Assembly: GCF_002259645.1 (NCBI RefSeq)
Contig: NZ_MWWV01000004.1
Span: forward strand, 186,001-250,000
DNA: 64,000 nt
Source of the DNA: Bifidobacterium tissieri
GTDB lineage: Bacteria; Actinomycetota; Actinomycetes; Actinomycetales; Bifidobacteriaceae
Direction: 5' to 3'
Of the stretch, positions 51,222 through 61,651 are shown piece after piece. Positions within the stretch are counted from its first letter, which is position 1. Every line of letters begins with the position of its first letter. Both the position numbers and the translations under genes were made by a program. Below the pieces are notes generated by a model that was given only the letters and a program-made list of their open reading frames with translations, did no database searches and had not been told where the DNA came from.

Positions 51222-52607
51222 TCAGTCGATCATCGTGGCACGACGCCGGCGACGGGCCAGACCCCATGCCAGCGCGGCCAGCGGAACCGCGCACGCGGTG
51301 GCGACGAACGGCAGCGTCATACCGGCGGGTACGCCCATGGAGTCGAGCACCACGCCTCCGATGGAACTGCCCAGCGAAACGCCAAGGGAGTTGCCCGTGG
51401 CCAGCCACGACAGTCCTTCGGTCAGCGACTCCTCAGGCACGATCTCCTTGATCAGCAGGTTGCCGGTTGCGAACGTGGGGGCCACGAATAGTCCGGCCAG
51501 CACCTCGACCACGCCCAGCGCGATCAGATTGCCGGTGAACAGGCGGAATCCGATGTACCAGACCGACAGGATGGCAAGCAGCACCACCATGTGGCTCCAA
51601 TGCGACCCCTTGAGCTTGATCGATCCGAATACCAGCGCGCCGACCAGAGAGCCGAGGGCGAACATGGCCAGCTGCAGTCCCACGAGCTTCTCCACGCCCA
51701 TCGCCTTGGTCATGGCCGTCACCGACACATCGAACGCGGAGAAGCTCGTGTTGAACGCGATGAACACGAGCACCAGCAACGCCACGCCCGGATACAGGAG
51801 TGCGCTTTTGACATGTCGCCGCGTGCTCATGGCGTTGATCTTTCTGGAGGATTCACCGGCACGCACGTTGCCGCCCTCCCCGATCACGCTGCCACCGGCA
51901 TTGGCCTCCACCGGCGTGACCGTGATGACGGGCGGCTGCGTGGACTTGAGCGAGAAGAATACACTGCCGCCGATCAGTGCGCACAATGCCGGGAACACCA
52001 GCTGGGAGACCGGGTGCACGCTGGTGGCAAGGAACGCGGCCATGATCGGGCCGAGGATGAACACCGTCTCGTCAATCGCGGATTCAAAGGCGTAGGCGGC
52101 GTTGAGCAACGTGTCGTCCTGCTGTCCGCGCAACGCCCATGCCCAGCGGGTGCGGACGAGCGCGCCGAACGCGAACTGCGTGATGCCCGTGAGCACGGCC
52201 AGCACGAACAGGACGGCCAGTGGGATGCGCAGCAGCGCACCCAGCGCAAAGGACAGCATGGCCACCACCTGCACGGCGAGGGCCACCCGTCCCACCTTGA
52301 GCTGGCCGAACCGGTCGAACATGCGGGCGTAGAACGGCGTGACCACGGCCGCCGACAGCACATACACCGCGCTCATGGTGCCGGCTACGGTCCAGTTGTC
52401 GTACAGATGGTTCAACGCCAACACGATGCCCAGACCCATCATGGAAATGGGCATGCGCGCCACAGCCGCCGCGGCGCAAAACGCCTTGGCACCCGGGGTG
52501 CGGAAGATCATCGCGTATGGGGAGACATGGCGGACGGAGCCGCGCGCTCCCCCATCCGGAACCCCCTGCACCTGCGTATGCGGTTTTTCGGATTTCGAAT
52601 TCGTCAT
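51222..52607 (-). CDS. MFS transporter (efflux-like)
   Basis: This 461-aa membrane protein has about 12 predicted spans and the MFS loop motif RMFDRFGQLKVGRVAL (about residues 96-111). A long hydrophilic central loop (residues 225-275) separates the halves. The C-terminus is Arg-rich (RRRRRATMID). It is unlike the adjacent MFS gene in sequence, so this is not a recent duplication. The substrate is unknown. It lies 90 bp upstream of that gene, on the same strand, possibly in one transcript. Confidence 0.85.
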   Translation of the reverse strand: MTNSKSEKPHTQVQGVPDGGARGSVRHVSPYAMIFRTPGAKAFCAAAAVARMPISMMGLGIVLALNHLYDNWTVAGTMSAVYVLSAAVVTPFYARMFDRFGQLKVGRVALAVQVVAMLSFALGALLRIPLAVLFVLAVLTGITQFAFGALVRTRWAWALRGQQDDTLLNAAYAFESAIDETVFILGPIMAAFLATSVHPVSQLVFPALCALIGGSVFFSLKSTQPPVITVTPVEANAGGSVIGEGGNVRAGESSRKINAMSTRRHVKSALLYPGVALLVLVFIAFNTSFSAFDVSVTAMTKAMGVEKLVGLQLAMFALGSLVGALVFGSIKLKGSHWSHMVVLLAILSVWYIGFRLFTGNLIALGVVEVLAGLFVAPTFATGNLLIKEIVPEESLTEGLSWLATGNSLGVSLGSSIGGVVLDSMGVPAGMTLPFVATACAVPLAALAWGLARRRRRATMID

Positions 52608-52772
52608 GTGTCGACAACCTCATGGAACTCTTGTTTTCGACTGGTCATCATCGGACCGACCGACTCATACGGACAATCCGATGAGCAAGGGTTCCGGCGT
52701 TCTCATGGGGTCCTTGTGACTCCGTGGGCCCAGTGAGAAGGCGGGCGGCTTGGCTTCCGCGGCATGATCGCG

Positions 52773-55700
52773 TCAGTCGTTGTCGGACTGCGTTGGCAGG
52801 CCCTTGAGCATACGGGCGATGATCTCGTCCTCGCTTCTGGGCAGGGCGTGCAGTTCACGTTCCGACTCGTCGGCGACGCTGAGGTAGTACAACGTGGCGT
52901 CGATGCGATCCAACGGTACTTCCCTGATGCGGGACCACAGTAACCGATACAGATCGAGTTGGGCAAGTTTCTCCTCGATGTCCTGCGTGTCGGTCGGTTT
53001 ACGCCCGGTCTTCCAGTCCACCACGGTGAATCGACGGGCGTCGGCTGGGTCATCGAGACCGCCGGAGAACACGGCGTCGAGCTTGCCGTTGACAACCTGT
53101 CCGCCGATGACCGCCACGATCGACTGTTCCGTACACACCGCGTTGCGCTTCGCCCATCGGGAGTCGATCAGACGATGCTGCCAGGTGAGCAGGTGGCGTT
53201 CCCTCACGTCCAAAGTGCCGTCGACGAGCGCCCGATCCCGTTCCGCGAGCTCGTCGATCATGGTCGCACGCATATCCTGCGACGGCATGGCGATCGAATC
53301 CGCGGTCTGGAGCATACCGTCGCCCTGCGGGCAGATGAACCGGGCGGCCCAGTCGTGGAACTGCGTGCCGGCTTCCGCGGCCGGCGAGGAGCTGCGCGGA
53401 ATCGGCCGGATGACTCCCGCCCACATCCGGTACCGTTTGCGGTCGTATGCGCGACGCGCCTTGGCATCGGTGGGAGCATTATCGTCCGTAAGCGTCATGC
53501 GCTTCTGGATGGAGGTCACGTTCTGCCTGCCGGAGGTGAGGATGCGTTTGCCATGTTCCTCGAGCGCGGACATATCCATGTCCAGACTCCGATCGGCATG
53601 GGAGCCCAGCACGTTGCGCGCATAGTCGAGCAGTGTCTGAGGCGCGCCGGTTCCCACCGTTGTGGATTCGTTCGGATGCGCCGCGCGCACTTCGCGTACG
53701 CTGTGGTCCACGGCTTCGATCACGGAATCCGTCAATGGCCGCGGCCATGGCACAAGCTTGTATTCGGCCTGCGCGACCGGTTCGAGCCATGCCTCGCCGA
53801 CTACGGCGTTCTCATATTCCTCGGCATGGTCGCCGGCGAAGAAACCATAGAGGAAACGCACCCTGCCGTCCGGCATGATGAGCTCATCCGGCAGATTCGT
53901 CGGCACGCCGACGACATCCGATCGTCCGGCGAGCGCCTCGTGCACTTCCATCCAGAAGTTCGAGGCATGTGATTCCAACTCGCCGATGATCGTTTCGGCG
54001 ATGTCGAGGGCGGCCTTGTTGACACCTGTTGGCTCGTCGTTCGACGAATCGTCCACTGGATCATCCGTTGGGTCGTCGGTCAAATCATCCGTCAGATCAT
54101 CGGTCAGATCATCGGTCAGATCATCCGGGGCAAGGGTCGTCGTCATACGCGACAGATTGTTCGGCTCAGCGCTGAACGTGAGCAGCGCGGCATGCTTGGC
54201 TCGTGTGAGCGCCACGTACATGAGTCGACGTTCGTCGGCGTGCAACCGTCGTCCGTATTCCTCACGCTGACTGAGGAATACGTCATCGGCATCATCCGCC
54301 GCGTCCTCCACCGGATCGTCCTTGCCCGACGCATACACCTCCTGGTACACGCGTTCCACGGTGTCGAGAACGTTGAGTTGCATGATCGCATCGCCGTCCA
54401 CGTCGGCGTCATGCGGGAACCTCGGCAGGATGGCGGAGTCCACGCGAACCGGCACGGGCACTGCGGTCCGATCCTCCAGCCAGGTATGGGCGGTCTCCTG
54501 ATATTCCGGCGGAATCCACTGACCGTCGACATCCGTTTTGCCGTACCGCTCGATGCTGACGTTCAACGAATCACCCTGATTGCTGGGGAATCCCTTTGAG
54601 GTCAGGCCGGCCACGACCACGGCATCCCATTCGAGCCCCTTGGCCTGATGGATGGTCATCAGCGTCACGTCGGCCTTGCCGGAACTCTGCCCGGCACCGG
54701 TTTCCGGGACTTTGCTCAACGCGTCGACCCACGTGATGAATCCCCTCAGCGAGGGTGCCAAATTCTCCGGCAGCTCCTGCAGGTACGTATCGGTCAGGTC
54801 CGCAATGGCATCCATCGGCGCGCGTGCCATCGTAGGCGCATGCCCACCGTCATGACCGGCGATCGCCTGCGCCACCACGCAGTCGATATCGAGGCCAAGC
54901 TGTTCGACGGCGATGTGCAGCATGTCGGGCAACGGCAGATGCATGTGGGATTCCATGATGCGCAGCATGGACGAGACTTTCAGGAACAGTCGCCTACCGC
55001 GCGGGGAAATCGTCGTGCCATCAAGTTGATGGGCAAAGTCCGCGGATAGGAGAAGATCGGCGAGGAACACGCCATTGGGCACACTGTCACGATACTGGTT
55101 GACAATGCCCTTCCAATCGCGTCGCGGCTCGTGTCCGGTGGCGAATCCTGCGGTCACCAGCGCCCGATATCGGTATTCCGTGTTCGCGTCGTCGGCGAGT
55201 TTTCCGACGATCTTGAGATCGTTGGCACCGATGGAGAATCGTGGCGTAGCCATGAGGCGCATCAACGAACCGGTATCGCTGTGGTCGGCCACCGCATGCA
55301 GCAGAGCCAGCAGATCCTTGATCTCCGGACGGTCGAGCAACGCAGAATAGCCCACTACCTCACAGGTGAGACCCGCCTGTTCGAGCGCCTCTCGATAGTT
55401 GGGAATCATGGTCTTGGAACGGAACAGCACGGCCACGTGCGTGCCGTCGATCGTCTTGCCGTGGCTGTCCACGCCATACAGTTCCTTGGCCTTGCGGGCG
55501 AATCGAACCGTCGCGTCGATCTCCTGGCCGCGCGTGACGTAGCCTTGCACGCCGACAGTGCCCAGCGGGGAGGTCGCGGCATCGTCTTCGATCCAGGGAT
55601 TGAGCACGTCCACATCCACTTCGCGCATCAGCGAACTGCTCGGACGACGCGGCGCACTGCGTAGCGGTATGGTCAGATCGTTGGCGGCGTCGAGCACGAT

Positions 55701-56921
55701 GCGCGGATTGCGTCGGGTATAGGTCAACGCATACGGCCTGTATGGAGCACCCGGGTCGTTGTGCGAAGCATCCATGCCGAAGTCACGCTGGAACATGCGG
55801 AACGCCCCCGGACTGGCACCGCGCCACGCGTAGATCGACTGGAACGGATCTCCCACCGCGTTGACAGCGGTATGCGCGCCTGTACCGCCGCTGGCACCAT
55901 CCGTGTGGAACAGCGCAGCGAGCAATGTGGCCTGCGTGGTGGATGTGTCCTGATATTCGTCCAGGAACACATGGGAGTAACGACGACGGTATTCCTCACC
56001 GATCGAGGGGAAGCGCCGGATGAGCTGGAATGCGGCGATGGTGAAATCGCTGAACTCCGCCATGCCGGCACGTCGCTTGGCGTTCTGGAATTCCTCGGCC
56101 AGTGTGAGCAGCAGTTCACGCCGACGGGTGACGTCGCGCAACGCATTGGCATGATACAGACCACGGGCATGCCGGTATGCTTCGACACGAAGCGCGTACT
56201 CGGCAGCACTTCCCGACTTTTTGGGTTTCCTCGGTTTCGACGGTTTTTTCTCGGGAATCACCTCGTCGCCGATCAGCGCATCCAGTCGCTTGATGAACGC
56301 GGCATCCCAGGCGCGAATCCGTTCCACGGCGTCATGGAATGTCAGCACATCGCCGCCGATCATGGCGTTCGCAATGGCATGAGACAAGTCCATGAGCTGA
56401 GTGGTCAACTCGGAGAACCGTCCCATATCGGGGGCATCATCGCCGTCGGTATGGGGAACGGAATCGTTTGACCCATCGTCGGATTCCGAGACGGCGAACA
56501 GCAACGCCATATGCTTGCCAATCACGTCGGAGGCCAGCTGGTAGGCGCCGGCTTCGCTCAACGGCTGTGTGTTCTGGTCCATGCCGACCAGCAATCCGTA
56601 CTGTCGCACGATTGACTGGAAGAAGGCGTCGTAGGTGAAGATCTCGGGCTTGAGGAACGCGCTGTCGGGATCGGTTCCACCGATCGCGTCCGTGGCCACG
56701 GCCTTGGTCACGGCTCCGGACACACGGTCCAGCAGCTCGGATGCCGCCTTGCGGGTGAAGGTGAGACCGAGGATGCGTTCGGCCGGTACACCACGCTCGA
56801 TCAGTGCAATAATGCGGTTCGTCATCGTGTAGGTCTTGCCGGAGCCGGCTCCGGCCACCACCAGGATGTCGTCGTTCACCGGGGCGTCGATAACCGCCGC
56901 CTGTTCGAAAGTCGCCGCCAT
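52773..56921 (-). CDS. UvrD-type helicase with RecB-like nuclease (AdnB-like)
   Basis: This 1,382-aa motor-nuclease acts in double-strand-break resection. Helicase motifs are complete: AGAGSGKTYTMTNR (about residues 24-37), DEYQDTSTTQ, GDPFQSIYAWRGA, TIHQAKGLEWD and MYVALTRAKHA. The C-terminal nuclease shows GKLDAVFSGG and VVDWKTGRKP. The start overlaps the upstream stop by 1 bp (TAATG), with GGAGG upstream. The pair matches mycobacterial AdnA-AdnB in order and design but is longer. An acidic insert contains a four-fold DDLT repeat encoded by a 12-bp tandem repeat (54079-54126). Confidence 0.88.
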   Translation of the reverse strand: MAATFEQAAVIDAPVNDDILVVAGAGSGKTYTMTNRIIALIERGVPAERILGLTFTRKAASELLDRVSGAVTKAVATDAIGGTDPDSAFLKPEIFTYDAFFQSIVRQYGLLVGMDQNTQPLSEAGAYQLASDVIGKHMALLFAVSESDDGSNDSVPHTDGDDAPDMGRFSELTTQLMDLSHAIANAMIGGDVLTFHDAVERIRAWDAAFIKRLDALIGDEVIPEKKPSKPRKPKKSGSAAEYALRVEAYRHARGLYHANALRDVTRRRELLLTLAEEFQNAKRRAGMAEFSDFTIAAFQLIRRFPSIGEEYRRRYSHVFLDEYQDTSTTQATLLAALFHTDGASGGTGAHTAVNAVGDPFQSIYAWRGASPGAFRMFQRDFGMDASHNDPGAPYRPYALTYTRRNPRIVLDAANDLTIPLRSAPRRPSSSLMREVDVDVLNPWIEDDAATSPLGTVGVQGYVTRGQEIDATVRFARKAKELYGVDSHGKTIDGTHVAVLFRSKTMIPNYREALEQAGLTCEVVGYSALLDRPEIKDLLALLHAVADHSDTGSLMRLMATPRFSIGANDLKIVGKLADDANTEYRYRALVTAGFATGHEPRRDWKGIVNQYRDSVPNGVFLADLLLSADFAHQLDGTTISPRGRRLFLKVSSMLRIMESHMHLPLPDMLHIAVEQLGLDIDCVVAQAIAGHDGGHAPTMARAPMDAIADLTDTYLQELPENLAPSLRGFITWVDALSKVPETGAGQSSGKADVTLMTIHQAKGLEWDAVVVAGLTSKGFPSNQGDSLNVSIERYGKTDVDGQWIPPEYQETAHTWLEDRTAVPVPVRVDSAILPRFPHDADVDGDAIMQLNVLDTVERVYQEVYASGKDDPVEDAADDADDVFLSQREEYGRRLHADERRLMYVALTRAKHAALLTFSAEPNNLSRMTTTLAPDDLTDDLTDDLTDDLTDDPTDDPVDDSSNDEPTGVNKAALDIAETIIGELESHASNFWMEVHEALAGRSDVVGVPTNLPDELIMPDGRVRFLYGFFAGDHAEEYENAVVGEAWLEPVAQAEYKLVPWPRPLTDSVIEAVDHSVREVRAAHPNESTTVGTGAPQTLLDYARNVLGSHADRSLDMDMSALEEHGKRILTSGRQNVTSIQKRMTLTDDNAPTDAKARRAYDRKRYRMWAGVIRPIPRSSSPAAEAGTQFHDWAARFICPQGDGMLQTADSIAMPSQDMRATMIDELAERDRALVDGTLDVRERHLLTWQHRLIDSRWAKRNAVCTEQSIVAVIGGQVVNGKLDAVFSGGLDDPADARRFTVVDWKTGRKPTDTQDIEEKLAQLDLYRLLWSRIREVPLDRIDATLYYLSVADESERELHALPRSEDEIIARMLKGLPTQSDND
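54079..54126. repeat. 12-bp tandem repeat inside the AdnB-like gene
   Basis: Four contiguous 12-bp units occur: GTCAAATCATCC, GTCAGATCATCG twice, and GTCAGATCATCC. They encode four DDLT units in an acidic linker; further decayed units lie on the 54050-54078 side. The period keeps the frame, so copy number could vary without loss of function. Confidence 0.9.
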
Positions 56922-59900
56922 TATCGGACCTCCAATACGGATGTGATGTCGTCGGCACAGGCGGGACAGGCATCCTTGTGCCGGCAATACTTGATGTGGT
57001 TGTCATCGGGGTCGGCGAGCAGTCGCGTCGACTGTACGGCTCCGGCCGCATAGAGCACACGCGCGATCATGGTCAACGCCCAGATGGTCTGTGTGCCACG
57101 ACGGTCGAGCAGGCTCTTCCACGCGGCCTCGCTGACGCCTTCCGGCGGCACGGTCGGTAGTACGGGCTCATCGAACAGCTTGTCGATGGACGACAGGTAA
57201 TACCGCGGCTTGAAACCATCATTGATATGGCCGTTGCGGAACAGGGCCGGCTGATAGCAGGCCTCGCTCACACGACTATGCGATGGCGCTTCCTTGTCCT
57301 TGACAAAGAACAGTCCGGACTGTCCGATGAGGGGAATCTCCGGGAGCTTACGGGGCTGAGTTTCGGAGGCGGTCGCATCAGGCATCAGCTGTTCGTCGAA
57401 CTGCTCGCCCAGCTGGTAGCACACCAGCTGCAGATCGCTGAAGCTCTCCTTGACGGTCCGTGCCTTTCCGGTCTTGTAGTCGATAAGACGCAGCTGACGG
57501 GTGCCATCGGCCATCACTCGCGTCTCCTCACGGTCCATACGGCCCGCGATGCACACCTGCAGATCAGGCTGCATGCCTTCCGGCCAACCGCCGACCAGCG
57601 CGCCAAGCATGCCGTACAGATCGTCACGGCTGATCCGCGTCACACCCGGCATGGCATTGTACGCTGTCAAGATCCAATCCAGATCAAACCGGGCGAGAAA
57701 CGGCTTCTCGCACGTCACGGATTCGAGGGTACCAACCGGAACGGGCTCCCCCTTCAAGCCTTGGCGTCCGTATGTATCGCCTTCGGATGCGCCCTGTCCA
57801 CCCTGTGCCGTGGCGCTGTTCACGAAATACTCGGCGATGTGATGCAGCAGCGTACCTGCCGAACGGTCCTTGACCATGGCGTCATATCGCTCGGCCACGG
57901 TGGGGATATCCTCGGGATTCACGCGCAGTTCGGCATAGATGTCGCGCATGCGGTCGGCAATGGCGGCAATTTTCGCCTCCGGGGTCGATCCCGGCTGATT
58001 GCCCGGCATGTCCAGACCTTCGGAACTGGCACGTTCGGCCACGGCATGGATGACAGTGCCAAATCCGGTGGCCACAGTCGATGGGCGCGGTCCCACGAAC
58101 TGATTGTCCATCAGCCAGCACACCGGGCAGTTCCAGATGCCGTCAACCGCCGACGGCGAAAGCCGCACCGTAGGGGCGGACGACGTGTCCTCCTCTTTCG
58201 CGGTCCGATCATCGATCAGCCGTTCCTCCTTCCTCGACAATCCGTTGGGTACGGATGTGGCAGGGAAGACCACGGCGTCATCCGGCAAATCGTCGTCAGA
58301 TGTCTCCGGGTCGGCATACACGAACGGCCAGTTGGACGGATCGGCGACGGCAACACCCTGATCACTGAGATACCGCAGCGTGGCCGCCGCATCCCGCACG
58401 GCTTCGGCCCCAACAACGTCCTTCCCTGCGGCAAGCATGGCTCTGGCCTCGGTCACGATGCCCCGAAGGCTGAGCTCCAACCCGTGGAATCGTTCCTCTT
58501 CGCCCACCTCGGTGTACCGGGTGAACGATCGGCTCTTGTCTTCGGCATCCTCACGTACAAACAGTTCGGGCATCAACCCATACAGGAAGTCCGACGGTAC
58601 ATGGTCGTCATCCGACACCGCGCTCACCTGCACCTGCGCTTCGGCTCGGGTAAGTGCCACGAGGAAACTCCGCTTCTCGCCGTAGAGCACCGATGCCACT
58701 CGTTCCGAACGGCGGGCAGCCAGATCGCCGACAGTGTCCAAAGCGACCGAGGAGGCCAGTCGGCCGTGGAGCATCACGTCGGCCAGATCATCGGCGCCGA
58801 ACATGGTGTTGCGTGCGGCCAGATTCGGCCAGACCCCTTGCTGCATGGCCGGCATCCACACCAGCGACCAGCGCCGTCCGATCGCGCCGGCCGGCGTGGT
58901 GAGCGTCACCGCCTCTTCCAATGGACGGACGTGAGCGAGGGAATCCGCTTCAAGCTCCATACCACGCACCTGTGCCAGAAACGCGACCACATCATGCTGC
59001 GCGCCGGTGGATTCGGCGAACTGGAACAGACGCATGGCGGTGTCGAGTCGATCGTTCGCGGCACGGCCGTCGGCATCGTCATGCAACGCCTGGCGCTGCC
59101 ATCGTTCGGCCACGTCGGCCGCCTGCCAGGCCTCCCACAGCACGTATCGGGCCTCACGCGACGGTATGGCGGGAAGCCTTCCGGCCACGACGCCGATCAT
59201 CGTCCATGCGCGTTCGAATGCGGCGGCTTCCGGATCGGTCCAGATTCGCTGCCGTGATGCAGTGTCGGATTCATCGGATTCCACGGCAAAGCGGGAGCCA
59301 AGCACCTTGTGGATCGCCTGCATCATCCGTTCGGCGGGATCCCCACCAGCGGCGAGCAGCAGATTCATGGCGTCGACGCCGAATCCCATGGATGCGGTGT
59401 CGGCCGACGACCCCTGACCCATCAGCGAATCGTCCACGTTGATCGCAGCGTCGTCATGACGCAGCCGGTCGCGCAGCGCATACCAGTCGTCCATGATCGT
59501 GCGCAGCAACGCTCGATCCATCGTCGTCGAATCGTCAGCCGTCGCAGCGTCCGCCGTATCGTCATGCTCGGGCTGGGCGATCACACGCGCCAATGATTCC
59601 AACGCATTCATGGCGGCATCGATCACGGATATGCGCAACGGGTGTGCGACCCCCGCCGTCATCACGCTGACCAGCGGGCTTCGCAGCAGCATACGCATGC
59701 GGGAGCGGACGAATGCGGCAAGCGCCCGGGCATTCATCGACGTGCCGTCAATGCCCTGTTCCCGGAGCATGGCCAGTTCGATGATGGCGAACAGTCCCTG
59801 GATGAACGGCTCCTCCTTAAGAGGTTTCGTCACCGACGAGTAGCGCACCGGCACGCCTTCGCGACGCAGTCGTTCGCCGAACGTGCGCACGGTGCTGTTG

Positions 59901-61591
59901 TCGTGGGCGATCAGTGCCATGTCGTTCCACGACGTGTGACCGATCGTATGCGCGTGCTGCATGCGCCATACCACGTCGTCGAGTTCCTCCCCCGGGCTGC
60001 GGTACAGAGCCGCACGCACACTGCCGTCAGGGGATGCGGCCGGCACGTCGCTGCCGGGGACAGCAAGCGACGTGATCGGCACCGCGCCCGGCCATTGCGG
60101 CATCTTGCCCAGTCGATCGGCGAGCGGCACCGACGTTGGTTCCAGGGAAAGGATGCCCAGCGACGTGCGTGCAGCGACCAGATCGCGATATGAGTAGGAG
60201 AATGAGTCCGGCGAGGTCCACACATTGCCGTCAGTACCGGCAACGCCGTTGGCGACCTTGCCATTCCCGTCTTCCCCATGATTCACTGATGTGTTGTCCT
60301 CAGGAATCAGCTGTACCGCGAACGCGCCAAGACGACCCAGATTACGGTCGTTCACCATGGTTGCCACGGTGGTGGAGTCATCAGTGGAATCGGCTTCGGC
60401 ATCTTCGATGATGTCGTCCAACGGCTGTTCCGTGGCACGAAGAAACAGGAACTCCGGATATGATCCGCGGAAGCCCTGCACCGCCTCGTCGGGATTGCCG
60501 ACCAGTATCAGCCTGCCTCCCGCCCGTTCGATCGCCTGCAGGAACGCCATGCCGGCAAGCGTCACATCCTGTACGTCGTCGACGATCACCACACGGGGAA
60601 TGGCCGCATCGTCGGACGGCAACGCCTCGCGTATCGCCTGCCGCACGGCTTCGGTGCCTTCGACCAGCAGGCGTGACGCATCCAGCCGGTATTCGTTCGG
60701 GTAGGTGCCGTTGATCGCCTGAATGTATTCGCGGCGCAGCGCGAACGCGGCCCTCCACTGTGTGGCCAACCGTTCGCCGCGTATGCCGGATTCGCCCGAG
60801 GCGTCGGCCAATGTGGCGATGATGGCGTCCTCCTTGGAGGAGGATGCGCCGAGTTCGTTCATACGGGCGAGCATGTCGCGCAACTGGTTGATGAACACGT
60901 CGCTGATGCCGTGTTCAAACAGTTCGTCGGTGGAGGCACTGCGCATGTTGCCGACAGCGGCACCGGCTCCGGCATTGGCGTTCGCGATGCCCGCTGACAT
61001 GTCCGGGTTCGCCGCATCGGACGCGGATACCAGACCGGTCCAGTTCGCGGATGCGAAATACGCGGCGAGTAGTCGGCAGGTGTCACACTGGTCGCCCGCC
61101 CGCACATGGGCCATATGTGACGCCAGTACGGAACGGAGGATGGCGTCCTGTTCGGCGCCGTTGAGCAGTTTCGGCCCGGGAAGTCCTTCGCGGCCACGCA
61201 TGGCGGAGATGATACGGAACGCCAGTGCCGCCAGCGTGGTCACCGGTCGGGCGAGCGAGGTCTGTCCCACGTCACGAATCACCCGTAGGCTCAGTTCATC
61301 GGCGATGACGCGGTTGGATACGATCATCACGGCACCTGTCGGTGTCGCCTCATCGTAGGCGGTTTTGTCCGCGGTTCCCGGCCTGCCGCCATAGAGCACT
61401 TTCAGCGCAAACGTCGTTTTACCTGATCGCGGCGGACCGGCCACCAGCATGGTGCGTGTGATCCGGGCATCCTCGGAGTCCCCAGTTCCGTAGGGAAGCG
61501 CCCTCCCCTCCAGCAGGTGCTGGGCCTGCGCAAACGCCTGATCGATCGTCATTGCCTCGTATGGCGTACGTTGTTTCGTCATGCCACCCAT
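56921..61591 (-). CDS. Helicase-nuclease with Fe-S-type cysteines (AdnA-like)
   Basis: This 1,556-aa protein is the presumed partner of the downstream AdnB-like gene. The N-terminal Walker A is VAGPPRSGKTTFALKVL (about residues 50-66), but motif II reads IVDDVQDV instead of DE.QD. Later motifs are weak apart from FLVALTRAEAQV. The C-terminal nuclease has LRLIDYKTGKA. Four cysteines (one in WNCPVCW near residue 1153; CRHKDACPAC at the extreme C-terminus) fit the iron-sulfur cluster of AddB-type nucleases. Length exceeds mycobacterial AdnA by about 500 residues. The start at 61591 has GAGG upstream; ATG at 61582 is possible. Confidence 0.85.
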   Translation of the reverse strand: MGGMTKQRTPYEAMTIDQAFAQAQHLLEGRALPYGTGDSEDARITRTMLVAGPPRSGKTTFALKVLYGGRPGTADKTAYDEATPTGAVMIVSNRVIADELSLRVIRDVGQTSLARPVTTLAALAFRIISAMRGREGLPGPKLLNGAEQDAILRSVLASHMAHVRAGDQCDTCRLLAAYFASANWTGLVSASDAANPDMSAGIANANAGAGAAVGNMRSASTDELFEHGISDVFINQLRDMLARMNELGASSSKEDAIIATLADASGESGIRGERLATQWRAAFALRREYIQAINGTYPNEYRLDASRLLVEGTEAVRQAIREALPSDDAAIPRVVIVDDVQDVTLAGMAFLQAIERAGGRLILVGNPDEAVQGFRGSYPEFLFLRATEQPLDDIIEDAEADSTDDSTTVATMVNDRNLGRLGAFAVQLIPEDNTSVNHGEDGNGKVANGVAGTDGNVWTSPDSFSYSYRDLVAARTSLGILSLEPTSVPLADRLGKMPQWPGAVPITSLAVPGSDVPAASPDGSVRAALYRSPGEELDDVVWRMQHAHTIGHTSWNDMALIAHDNSTVRTFGERLRREGVPVRYSSVTKPLKEEPFIQGLFAIIELAMLREQGIDGTSMNARALAAFVRSRMRMLLRSPLVSVMTAGVAHPLRISVIDAAMNALESLARVIAQPEHDDTADAATADDSTTMDRALLRTIMDDWYALRDRLRHDDAAINVDDSLMGQGSSADTASMGFGVDAMNLLLAAGGDPAERMMQAIHKVLGSRFAVESDESDTASRQRIWTDPEAAAFERAWTMIGVVAGRLPAIPSREARYVLWEAWQAADVAERWQRQALHDDADGRAANDRLDTAMRLFQFAESTGAQHDVVAFLAQVRGMELEADSLAHVRPLEEAVTLTTPAGAIGRRWSLVWMPAMQQGVWPNLAARNTMFGADDLADVMLHGRLASSVALDTVGDLAARRSERVASVLYGEKRSFLVALTRAEAQVQVSAVSDDDHVPSDFLYGLMPELFVREDAEDKSRSFTRYTEVGEEERFHGLELSLRGIVTEARAMLAAGKDVVGAEAVRDAAATLRYLSDQGVAVADPSNWPFVYADPETSDDDLPDDAVVFPATSVPNGLSRKEERLIDDRTAKEEDTSSAPTVRLSPSAVDGIWNCPVCWLMDNQFVGPRPSTVATGFGTVIHAVAERASSEGLDMPGNQPGSTPEAKIAAIADRMRDIYAELRVNPEDIPTVAERYDAMVKDRSAGTLLHHIAEYFVNSATAQGGQGASEGDTYGRQGLKGEPVPVGTLESVTCEKPFLARFDLDWILTAYNAMPGVTRISRDDLYGMLGALVGGWPEGMQPDLQVCIAGRMDREETRVMADGTRQLRLIDYKTGKARTVKESFSDLQLVCYQLGEQFDEQLMPDATASETQPRKLPEIPLIGQSGLFFVKDKEAPSHSRVSEACYQPALFRNGHINDGFKPRYYLSSIDKLFDEPVLPTVPPEGVSEAAWKSLLDRRGTQTIWALTMIARVLYAAGAVQSTRLLADPDDNHIKYCRHKDACPACADDITSVLEVR

Positions 61592-61651
61592 CCTATCCTC
61601 ATCGGGTATGGGTGGCGATTTTCTGCAACTCGCTACGCGGCATCTACGATC

